5,599 bases of DNA, taken from contig JANXWQ010000447.1 of assembly GCA_025351065.1 (NCBI GenBank), positions 1 to 5,599 of the forward strand. Direction: 5' to 3'. Below the pieces are notes generated by a model. That model was not told the origin of the DNA, did not search any database, and saw nothing but the letters and a program-made list of their open reading frames with translations. Position 1 is the stretch's first letter; the number at the start of each line of letters is the position of its first letter. The translations under genes were made by a program, and so were the position numbers. This DNA is from Chthoniobacter sp. (GTDB lineage Bacteria; Verrucomicrobiota; Verrucomicrobiia; Chthoniobacterales; Chthoniobacteraceae). Positions 1 through 5,438 of the stretch are shown piece after piece.

Positions 1-563
1 TGACGCAGGGCATCGTCAGCGGACGCGACCGCCGCGCGTCGGAGGACAGCGGGGTCGAGTTTTTGCAGACGGACGCGGCCGTGAACGAGGGCAACTCCGG
101 CGGGCCGCTGCTGAACCTGCGCGGCGAAATCATCGGCATCAACAGCCGCATCTTTTCCCGCACGCAGCAGACGGCGTGGCTGGGCATCAGCTTTGCCGTG
201 CCGGCCAACGTCGCCCGCCGCGCGTTGGAGAGCGTGTTGAAAACCGGGCGCATCGTGCGCGGCTACCTCGGCGTGAGCACGGAAAGCGTCACGCCCGAGA
301 TGGCGCACGCGCTGGCCCTGCCCGACGCCAGCGGCACGTTCGTGCGCACCGTCCTGCCCGGCTCGCCGGCGGAAAAGGCCGGCGTGCAGCCGGGCGATGT
401 CATCCGCCGTTTCAATGGACGCGCCGTCACCGACGGCTTCGCCCTACGCGAGCGCCTCGCCGAAACCGACCTCCGCACGCAGGTCACGCTCGGCATCATC
501 CGCGCCGGCCGCGAGCAGACGCTCGCCGCGGAAATCGTGGAAGCGCCTGCGCCGCCGAGGTAG
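1..563 (+). CDS. HtrA/Deg-family serine protease, C-terminal part (5' end cut by the window)
   Basis: This is an ATP-independent trypsin-like protease, normally periplasmic, that degrades or senses misfolded exported proteins. The frame is open from base 3 to the TAG at 561-563, giving 186 residues; the N-terminus, with the signal or anchor and the catalytic His and Asp, lies outside. Residue numbers count from base 3. A 'GIVSGRDR' stretch at 3-10 is the strand before the active site, and the catalytic serine is Ser32 in 'GNSGGPL' (30-36), followed by the typical 'GEIIGIN' strand. A single PDZ domain runs from about 82 to 180, with its carboxylate-binding loop at 'YLGV' (88-91) and the 'SPAEKAGVQPGDVI' core (121-134). 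The protein ends just after it, so the domain plan is one-PDZ (DegS/HhoA-like) rather than two-PDZ DegP. An apparent TTG start at 63 is internal and not the real start. Family assignment is secure; the subtype is open without the N-terminus. Confidence 0.95.
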   Translation, partial: TQGIVSGRDRRASEDSGVEFLQTDAAVNEGNSGGPLLNLRGEIIGINSRIFSRTQQTAWLGISFAVPANVARRALESVLKTGRIVRGYLGVSTESVTPEMAHALALPDASGTFVRTVLPGSPAEKAGVQPGDVIRRFNGRAVTDGFALRERLAETDLRTQVTLGIIRAGREQTLAAEIVEAPAPPR

Positions 564-578
564 GGCGGTTTTATTTTT
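552..578 (+). terminator. probable intrinsic terminator of the htrA-like gene
   Basis: A 5-bp all-GC stem, CCGCC (552-556) with GGCGG (564-568), encloses a 7-nt loop that contains the TAG stop codon. It is followed directly by TTTTATTTTT (569-578). A GC stem with a T-rich tail is the form of a rho-independent terminator. The stem is short, and it overlaps the last codons, so a translating ribosome would compete with folding. Function is inferred. Confidence 0.5.
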
Positions 579-695
579 AACGCAGAGGCGCAGAGAACGA
601 AGAGATGGTGGATCGCAAAATTTCGTCTCACCAAACGGCGGCTTAAATCATCGGCCTCTGCGTTCTCCGCGCCTCCGCGTCTCTGCGTTAAAAAA
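574..695. repeat. octamer-based imperfect inverted repeat between convergent genes
   Basis: The left arm (574-604) reads TTTTTAA followed by CGCAGAGG, CGCAGAGA and ACGAAGAG. The right arm (656-695), read on the opposite strand, gives TTTTTTAA followed by CGCAGAGA, CGCGGAGG, CGCGGAGA and ACGCAGAG. The arms are therefore degenerate 8-bp tandem units in inverted orientation, with one extra unit in the right arm. They enclose about 51 bp (605-655) with no recognisable gene. The right arm ends at the base before the stop codon of the epsI-like gene. Similar 'AACGCAGAGGCGCAGAG' elements are, from memory, common between genes in Verrucomicrobiota, Planctomycetota and other environmental bacteria. 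The element could act as a bidirectional terminator or mRNA 3'-end stabiliser, or be a non-autonomous mobile repeat; the sequence does not decide between these. Confidence 0.8.
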
Positions 696-1385
696 TCACT
701 TCCCAAATTTCACTGACGGCAGGTGCGTCTCCGGCACCAGGCGCGCGATGAAATCCTGGATGAACGCGTCCGTCTCGGCCTCGGTGCGGCCGTTGCGTTT
801 CATGTCCTTGGTGATCGTGGCGGCGACGGTGAAGTAAGCCCAGCGCTGGTTGTAGCCGTGGAGCAGCCGGTCGGTGATGTCCGTGCGCGTGCGCGTGAGA
901 TGCGACGCGGTGGAATCGGTGCAGCCGGTGAACCAGTAGTAGTTGAGGTTCGTCCAGGGGAACTGCTTTTTGTCGGTGGTCTCCACGAGTTTCACGACCT
1001 TCAGCCGCGTGGTGGCGAGCACGCCGCGGCCCGGCACGTCGATCTTCACGACCGGCGATTCCGCCAGCGACCAGCCCTGCGCCACGAGGCAGCGCTCGGG
1101 GCGGTGGATGCTCGTGTCCATGTCGTGCCCGGCGAGCACGATGGTCGCCTGCAATTCGTCGCCGCGCCCGTTCGTGTAGTTCTTGCGCGCAAACTCCGTC
1201 TCCTTGCCGAGGATGGAAATTTCGCGGTCGGTGATGGGCGCGTCCGTGCCCGTCCACTCGCCCAGCGTCTCGGGCAGGGCGAGCTTCACGCCCACGGGCT
1301 GTTCCTGGAATTGCTTGGGCAGCAAAAAGACCGCGCTCATCGCGAGCAGCACCGCGAGCAGGACGGCGAGGCGGCTAGTAGTCAT
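696..1385 (-). CDS. epsI: EpsI-family exosortase-associated protein (DUF3485)
   Basis: EpsI-type proteins accompany exosortases, either fused to the exosortase C-terminus or encoded next to it, in loci for exopolysaccharide export and PEP-CTERM protein sorting. Their biochemical role is not well defined. The 229-residue product has an N-terminal hydrophobic segment (about 5-22), a single membrane anchor or signal sequence, with the rest predicted to be extracytoplasmic. Family signatures are the 'HRPERCL.AQGW' block (94-105, with His94 and Cys99), an aromatic 'YYWF' at 149-152, and 'NQRWAYFTV' (179-187). The length fits a stand-alone DUF3485 protein. The ATG start at 1385-1383 overlaps the end of the upstream exosortase gene by 11 bp, which points to translational coupling; no Shine-Dalgarno sequence precedes it. 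The stop codon touches the inverted repeat. The family call is confident; the exact role is unknown. Confidence 0.9.
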   Translation of the reverse strand: MTTSRLAVLLAVLLAMSAVFLLPKQFQEQPVGVKLALPETLGEWTGTDAPITDREISILGKETEFARKNYTNGRGDELQATIVLAGHDMDTSIHRPERCLVAQGWSLAESPVVKIDVPGRGVLATTRLKVVKLVETTDKKQFPWTNLNYYWFTGCTDSTASHLTRTRTDITDRLLHGYNQRWAYFTVAATITKDMKRNGRTEAETDAFIQDFIARLVPETHLPSVKFGK

Positions 1386-2382
1386 AGGAAACGGGGCCGC
1401 CGGATTTCTTGACGCCGCTCGGCGCTTCGGGCTTGGCGGCAGCGGCGGTGATTTTGCGCCAGTCGAGGTTCAGCAGTTTGGCGAAGCCGACCATCGCGCC
1501 CACGGCCACGGGGAAAAAGACGAAGCCCGACCAGTCGTGGTAAAGGGTGCCCGCAAAGTGTTCGTTGATGAATTTCGCCACCACCACCACGCTGAAGACG
1601 CGCCCGATATTGCCGATGAGCGCGAAGACAATCGAGCTGCCGAAGATGACCCACTGCTTCCACGCCGCGCGCTGGGTGAAGTGAACGTAGAGCGCGCTGA
1701 GCGTAATCATGGCCATGAGCGAGCGGATGCCGCTGCACCCCTCGGCGATGTCGAAATTGAACGTCCCATCCAGCGCGCGGATGCCCGTGCCATCGGTCGC
1801 GACCTGCACGCCGATGAGCGAGGACAGCATTTTCACCGACGACGAGACGAACAACTGCAAGCTCACCGTGCCCTGCACGAAGCCGCCGACCGGCACCATG
1901 AAAAGCATGAACAGGCACGGGAAGACGAAGACGCGCGCCGTGGCGCGTCCCCACAAAAACCGCACGCCGCCATAGGTGAGCAGCGGCAGGGCGAAAATGG
2001 CGATGCGCGGCTGGAGCGTGCGCGCGGCGAGGAGAAAGGTGAGCACGCCCGCGGCCACCCACACGAGGCCGGCGTTCGACGGCGCTTTGCGCGCGCGTCG
2101 GATTTCGTCGCGGTGATGCCAGATAAGCCAGGCCACTATGGGCAGGATGAACCACGAATGCTCCTGGTTGTTCTCCGAATTCCACGCCTCCGAAGCCCAA
2201 TGCATGGCCGAGCGCGACCCCGTGCGAAACGCCGCGAAGAAACCGAGAAAATAGACTACCGCGCTGATGCAACCCGCGAGCAGCGCGGCAGCGGCGGGCC
2301 GGGCCGCACACCATTTTCCGAAACGGGCAAGCGCCTCGCCGGGTTCGAGCGGCGGGACGGGTAGGGGCGGAGTTTCCGGCAT
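1375..2382 (-). CDS. exosortase (exosortase/archaeosortase family transpeptidase)
   Basis: This is an integral inner-membrane cysteine transpeptidase that, in known exosortases, recognises C-terminal PEP-CTERM tripartite signals on exported proteins and cleaves or transfers them. The 335-residue product has about eight hydrophobic segments, roughly at 32-52, 77-89, 104-120, 127-144, 150-169, 220-236, 243-270 and 285-304. The family's active-site residues are all present: Cys216 in 'EGCSGIRSL', Arg261 in 'GNIGRVFS', and His282 in 'LYHDWSGF'. The 'HSWFILP' motif (76-82) near the first periplasmic loop is also typical. I chose the ATG at 2382-2380 ('MPETPPLP'). The frame stays open to 2622, but that extension runs antisense through the wecG-like gene and has no family resemblance. 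The gene is first in a two-gene unit with epsI, divergent from the glycosyltransferase. The short C-terminal tail (308-335) is rich in Ala, Lys and Gly. The exosortase subtype cannot be told by eye. Confidence 0.93.
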   Translation of the reverse strand: MPETPPLPVPPLEPGEALARFGKWCAARPAAAALLAGCISAVVYFLGFFAAFRTGSRSAMHWASEAWNSENNQEHSWFILPIVAWLIWHHRDEIRRARKAPSNAGLVWVAAGVLTFLLAARTLQPRIAIFALPLLTYGGVRFLWGRATARVFVFPCLFMLFMVPVGGFVQGTVSLQLFVSSSVKMLSSLIGVQVATDGTGIRALDGTFNFDIAEGCSGIRSLMAMITLSALYVHFTQRAAWKQWVIFGSSIVFALIGNIGRVFSVVVVAKFINEHFAGTLYHDWSGFVFFPVAVGAMVGFAKLLNLDWRKITAAAAKPEAPSGVKKSGGPVSYDY

Positions 2383-2386
2383 GGGC

Positions 2387-2414
2387 CGCGGAATGTATTG
2401 ATGCCCGCGCGGTT
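2387..2414 (-). promoter_or_regulatory. weak candidate promoter for the exosortase-epsI unit
   Basis: On the minus strand, TTGCAA (about 2419-2414) and TACATT (about 2397-2392) are separated by 16 bp, each matching the sigma-70 consensus at four of six positions. The second box is only 9 bp from the chosen ATG, so the transcript would be nearly leaderless. The first box lies inside the GGTTTGCAAACC palindrome, so a bound regulator could block it. This is pattern matching only, in a clade whose promoters may differ. Confidence 0.2.
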
Positions 2415-3276
2415 TGCAAACCTCCGCGCCTTGCCACTGCCGGACGCGCTCTCTACTTTCCCGCCCGCTTTGTCCCTCGAAACTCCACCGCCCGCCGCCA
2501 TCCGCCGCTTCAACGTCCTCGGCGTCGCGCTTAGCGCCATGAATCTGCGCATCGCCACCGACGCCGTGCTCGCCGCCCTGCGCGCGCGGCGCAAAGGCTA
2601 CGTGTGCGTGACCGGCGTGCATGGCGTGACCGAGGCGCAGAGCGACCCCGCGTTCCGCCGCATCCTGAACGCCGCCTTCCTCAACACCACCGACGGCATG
2701 CCGCTCGTCTGGCTAGGCCGCCGCGCCGTGGGCTCCTACGTGGATCGCGTTTATGGGCCGGACCTAATGCTCGAAATTTTCGCAGCCACGCAAGCCACCA
2801 CCTTCCGCCATTTTTTCTACGGCGGAGCGCCGGGCGTGGCGGAGGAGTTGCAGGCGCAGCTCACCGCGCGCTTCCCCGGCGTGAGCATTTGCGGCACCGG
2901 CTGCCCGCCCTTTCGCCCGCTCGACGCCGCCGAGCAGGCCACGCTCATCGCGCTGGTGCGGGCGAAAAAACCGGACGTCATCTGGGTCGGGCTCAGCACG
3001 CCGAAGCAGGAGCGTTTCATGGCCGAGTACCTGCCGCGGCTCGACACCACGCTGATGTTCGGTGTCGGCGCGGCGTTTGACTTCCACGCGGGGCGCGTGC
3101 GCCAGGCGCCGCGCTGGATTCAGCGCAGCGGCTTCGAGTGGCTCTACCGCATGGCCTGCGAGCCGCGGCGGCTGGCCCGGCGCTATTTGGTGAACAATCC
3201 GCTCTTCCTCTGGCGCATCGCCGGCCAGCTCCTCGGGCTGCGGAAATATCCCCTTGAAGAATCCCCCGCCCCATAG
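2401..3276 (+). CDS. WecG/TagA/CpsF-family glycosyltransferase
   Basis: Members of this family (GT26) transfer a sugar such as ManNAc, ManNAcA or glucose from a nucleotide donor to a lipid-linked sugar on the cytoplasmic membrane face, an early step in assembling surface polysaccharides. Numbered from the ATG at 2401 (291 residues), the domain begins at 'RFNVLGV' (36-42). Next come 'GYVCVTGVHG' (66-75), 'LNTTDGMPLVWLG' (94-106) with the presumed catalytic Asp98, 'RVYGPDLML' (116-124), 'WVGLSTPKQE' (195-204) with the conserved Gln203, 'GVGAAFDFHAG' (221-231), and the C-terminal 'EWLYR...EPRRLARRY' region. The domain is intact. The first 30 or so residues look unlike the family, so a TTG at 2470 ('LSLETPP...') is a plausible alternative start. 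The gene lies 42 bp upstream of the epimerase gene on the same strand, so the two are probably co-transcribed. The donor sugar and acceptor cannot be told from sequence. Confidence 0.92.
   Translation: MPARFANLRALPLPDALSTFPPALSLETPPPAAIRRFNVLGVALSAMNLRIATDAVLAALRARRKGYVCVTGVHGVTEAQSDPAFRRILNAAFLNTTDGMPLVWLGRRAVGSYVDRVYGPDLMLEIFAATQATTFRHFFYGGAPGVAEELQAQLTARFPGVSICGTGCPPFRPLDAAEQATLIALVRAKKPDVIWVGLSTPKQERFMAEYLPRLDTTLMFGVGAAFDFHAGRVRQAPRWIQRSGFEWLYRMACEPRRLARRYLVNNPLFLWRIAGQLLGLRKYPLEESPAP
2411..2422. promoter_or_regulatory. perfect 12-bp palindrome in the divergent control region (possible operator)
   Basis: GGTTTGCAAACC is a perfect inverted repeat with no spacer, lying between the exosortase start (2382) and the wecG-like coding region. 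Perfect dyads of this size between divergent units are often binding sites for dimeric regulators. If the wecG-like gene starts at the ATG at 2401, the palindrome falls inside codons 4-8; if it starts at the TTG at 2470, it is fully intergenic. No regulator gene is visible in the window. Confidence 0.3.
2431..2459 (+). promoter_or_regulatory. candidate promoter for the wecG-like/epimerase unit
   Basis: TTGCCA (2431-2436, five of six matches to TTGACA) and TACTTT (2454-2459, three of six matches to TATAAT) are 17 bp apart. This would place transcription start just before the alternative TTG start at 2470, and would be incompatible with translation from the ATG at 2401. The evidence is weak and based on consensus matching alone. 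Confidence 0.22.
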
Positions 3277-3318
3277 AAAGTGCCCGCTCTTTTCACCCAA
3301 CCCCCAACCCAAAATCTC

Positions 3319-4323
3319 ATGCCAAAAATTCTCGTCTGCGGTGCCGGTGGCTTCATCGGCGGACACCTCATCGCCGACCTCCGCCGCCAGGGCCACACCG
3401 ACCTGCGCGCGGTGGACAAAAAGCCTTTCGCCGAGTGGTACCAGCGTTTCGACGACGTGGAAAATTTTCACCTCAACCTCGAACTCCTGCCCGACTGCGA
3501 GCAGGCGGTGCAAGGCGCGGATGTCGTCTATAACCTCGCCGCCGACATGGGCGGCATGGGTTTCATCGAACTGAACAAGGCGCTCTGCATGATCACCGTG
3601 CTGATCAATACGCACCTGCTCCTCGCGGCGAAAAAATCCGGCGTGCAGCGTTTCTTTTACGCCTCCAGCGCGTGCGTCTATAACGCCGACAAACAGCGCG
3701 ACCCGAATCACACCGCACTCGTCGAGGCCGACGCCTATCCCGCGATGCCCGAGGATGGCTACGGGTGGGAGAAACTTTTCAGCGAGCGGATGTGCCGGCA
3801 TTTCCGCGAGGACTTCGGCGTCCAAACCCGCGTGGCCCGCTACCACAACGTCTATGGCCCAAACGGCACCTACGACGGCGGCCGCGAAAAGGCGCCCGCC
3901 GCAGTCTGCCGCAAGGTCATCGCCGCGAAGCTCAGCGGGAAAAAGGAAATCGAAATCTGGGGCGACGGGCACCAGACGCGCAGCTTCATGTATATCGACG
4001 ACTGCCTGCACGGCACGCAGCTGCTGCTGAATAGCGACTTCCTCGAACCCATCAACATCGGCAGCAGCGAAATTGTCTCGATCAACCAGCTCGTGGACTT
4101 GGTCGAAGACATCGCCGGCATCAAGCTCCAGCGCAGTTACAACCTCGGCGCACCCAAAGGCGTGAACGGCCGCAACTCCGACAACACCCTCATCCAAAAA
4201 GTCTTCGGCTGGGAGCCTAGCACCAAGCTGCGCGCCGGTTTGGAAATCACCTATCGCTGGATCCACGACGAAATCGTCCGGGAAAAAGCGGCGGGCGGAA
4301 CTTCGGTGGTGAACCGTTCGTAA
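3319..4323 (+). CDS. GDP-mannose 3,5-epimerase-like NAD-dependent epimerase (extended SDR family)
   Basis: This is a cytoplasmic nucleotide-sugar epimerase of 334 residues. The N-terminal Rossmann motif is 'GAGGFIGG' (8-15). Many blocks match the plant GDP-mannose 3,5-epimerase pattern as I remember it: 'NLAADMGGMGFI' (72-83), 'RFFYASSACVY' (111-121), 'YGWEK' (148-152), 'YHNVYGP' (175-181), 'GGREKAPAA' (187-195), 'WGDGHQTRSF' (214-223), 'NIGSSE' (246-251) and 'GRNSDN' (284-289). The catalytic set is complete: Tyr148 and Lys152 (YxxxK), the Cys119/Lys191 acid-base pair used for epimerisation, and Arg285. The predicted reaction converts GDP-D-mannose to GDP-L-galactose and/or GDP-L-gulose. The chosen ATG at 3319 directly precedes the Rossmann strand; a GTG at 3280 would add 13 residues unlike the family. 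No Shine-Dalgarno sequence precedes it. The neighbouring glycosyltransferase suggests the sugar goes into a surface polysaccharide. The exact substrate is inferred; other GDP- or UDP-sugar epimerases remain possible. Confidence 0.88.
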   Translation: MPKILVCGAGGFIGGHLIADLRRQGHTDLRAVDKKPFAEWYQRFDDVENFHLNLELLPDCEQAVQGADVVYNLAADMGGMGFIELNKALCMITVLINTHLLLAAKKSGVQRFFYASSACVYNADKQRDPNHTALVEADAYPAMPEDGYGWEKLFSERMCRHFREDFGVQTRVARYHNVYGPNGTYDGGREKAPAAVCRKVIAAKLSGKKEIEIWGDGHQTRSFMYIDDCLHGTQLLLNSDFLEPINIGSSEIVSINQLVDLVEDIAGIKLQRSYNLGAPKGVNGRNSDNTLIQKVFGWEPSTKLRAGLEITYRWIHDEIVREKAAGGTSVVNRS

Positions 4324-4325
4324 GG

Positions 4326-4377
4326 GCTGACTGAAAAAGCACGGCGATCAGTCTGCGGTGCGTTCAGCGTGACGCTG
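4326..4377. other. two small hairpins in the gap between convergent genes
   Basis: GCTGACTGA (4326-4334) pairs with TCAGTCTGC (4348-4356) at eight of nine positions around a 13-nt loop. CAGCGT (4365-4370) pairs with ACGCTG (4372-4377) around a single base, so only about five pairs with a 3-nt loop are sterically likely. The hairpins lie between the epimerase stop and the purM stop, where transcription from both sides should end. Neither is followed by a run of T on either strand, so they are not convincing intrinsic terminators. Confidence 0.35.
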
Positions 4378-4399
4378 CGAGCCGGAAAATCAGCGCGCT

Positions 4400-5431
4400 C
4401 TAAAACTCCAGCCGCACGCTGCCGCTGCCTTTTTCGATGTGGCCGATGACGCGGCCTTTCGTGACCTTCACCGCTTTCTGCCAGTCGGATTCGGCGACTA
4501 TCACGGCCATGCCGATGCCCATGATGAAGACCTGATACATATCGGTGCGGTCGATTTTTCCGCCGTAGCGGATGTGCTGGAAAATGGCGGGCACTTTCCA
4601 CGCGTGGGTGTCGATGACGGCGTCGGTGGTCTTCGGCAGGACGCGGGGCAGATTGTCGAGCAGGCCGCCGCCGGTGATGTGCGCGAGTCCTTTGACCATG
4701 CCGGCGGGCAGCGTCGCGAGGAGCGGCTGGTAGTTTTTGTGTACGCGGAGCAGTTCGTCGCCAAGCGTTTTGGCGACGCCGGGAAGCTTGCTGGAAAGTT
4801 TGAGGCCCATTTGCTCGAAGAGGACTTTGCGCGCGAGCGAGTAGCCGTTGGTGTGCAGGCCATTCGAGGCGAGGCCGAGGATGACGTCGCCCTTTTTGAT
4901 GCGCGAACCGTCGAGCGCTTTTTTGCGATCGACCACGCCGACGATAGTGCCGGCGAGATCGTATTCGCCGCGCTGGTACATGCCGGGCATCTGCGCGGTC
5001 TCGCCGCCGATGAGCGCGCAACCACCTTCCTTGCAGGCTTTGGCGAAGCCTTTGATAAGCTGCGTGAAGACGGCGGGCTCCAGCCGCTCGCCGCCGATGT
5101 AGTCGAGGAAAAAGAGCGGGCGCGCGCCGACGACGGCGATGTCATTGATGCAGTGGTTGACGAGGCACTGGCCGACGGTGTCGTGCCGGTTTGCGGCGAA
5201 GGCGAGCTTCAGCTTCGTGCCCACGCCATCGACGCTGGAGACGAGCACGGGGTCTTTCATGCCTTTGAAATTCGCGCGAAAGAGTCCGCCGAAGCCGCCG
5301 ATTTTTCCGAGCACCTCGGGGCCGTGCGTGCCTTTCACGAGGGCGTGGATGCCGCTCTTCACGCGGTTGCCGAGATCAACGTCCACGCCGGCGGCAGCGT
5401 AGGCCTTTTTGGATTTCTGATTTGCTGACAT
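4400..5431 (-). CDS. purM: phosphoribosylformylglycinamidine cyclo-ligase (AIR synthetase)
   Basis: PurM catalyses the ATP-dependent ring closure of formylglycinamidine ribonucleotide (FGAM) to aminoimidazole ribonucleotide (AIR), the fifth step of de novo purine synthesis, as a cytoplasmic dimer. The 343-residue product matches the usual length (about 345). Its signatures run in order: 'AYAAAGVD' (10-17) at the N-terminus, 'SSVDGVGTKLKLA' (65-77) of the ATP/substrate site, 'HCINDIAVVGA' (93-103), 'IGGETAQMPGMY' (141-152), 'GEYDLAG' (155-161), 'ASNGLHTNGYSLAR' (188-201) and 'HITGGGLLDNLPR' (251-263). It is complete, with an ATG at 5431-5429 and TAG at 4402-4400. It lies 7 bp downstream of purF on the same strand, so the two are very likely one transcript. 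One small difference from the form I remember is Gln147 where many homologues have Glu ('GGETAEMPG'). Confidence 0.98.
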   Translation of the reverse strand: MSANQKSKKAYAAAGVDVDLGNRVKSGIHALVKGTHGPEVLGKIGGFGGLFRANFKGMKDPVLVSSVDGVGTKLKLAFAANRHDTVGQCLVNHCINDIAVVGARPLFFLDYIGGERLEPAVFTQLIKGFAKACKEGGCALIGGETAQMPGMYQRGEYDLAGTIVGVVDRKKALDGSRIKKGDVILGLASNGLHTNGYSLARKVLFEQMGLKLSSKLPGVAKTLGDELLRVHKNYQPLLATLPAGMVKGLAHITGGGLLDNLPRVLPKTTDAVIDTHAWKVPAIFQHIRYGGKIDRTDMYQVFIMGIGMAVIVAESDWQKAVKVTKGRVIGHIEKGSGSVRLEF

Positions 5432-5438
5432 TGCGCGG

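Noticed and set aside
263..837. Open frames that cross the 574-695 repeat on both strands ('FLTQRR...' type peptides)
   Set aside because: They are chance translations of the octamer inverted repeat joined to shadows of the flanking genes.
1183..2364. 393-codon open frame on the plus strand across the exosortase-epsI genes
   Set aside because: Its composition is dominated by Arg, Ala, Glu and His with no motif, and it lies antisense to the exosortase with its complete active site.
2383..2622. 80-residue N-terminal extension of the exosortase frame
   Set aside because: It runs antisense into the wecG-like coding sequence, has no family resemblance, and an ATG at 2382 gives a normal exosortase N-terminus.
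3296..3314. G-rich run on the minus strand just upstream of the epimerase start (possible G-quadruplex)
   Set aside because: There are only three runs of three or more G (lengths 3, 5 and 3), so a standard four-run quadruplex is not supported.
2764..4266. 500-codon open frame on the minus strand across the wecG-like and epimerase genes
   Set aside because: It is antisense to two strongly recognised genes and has no recognisable domain. Long antisense frames are expected from GC-rich third-codon positions.
4439..5428. 329-codon open frame on the plus strand, antisense to purM
   Set aside because: The opposite strand encodes a full-length PurM with every family motif; this frame is a shadow caused by codon bias.
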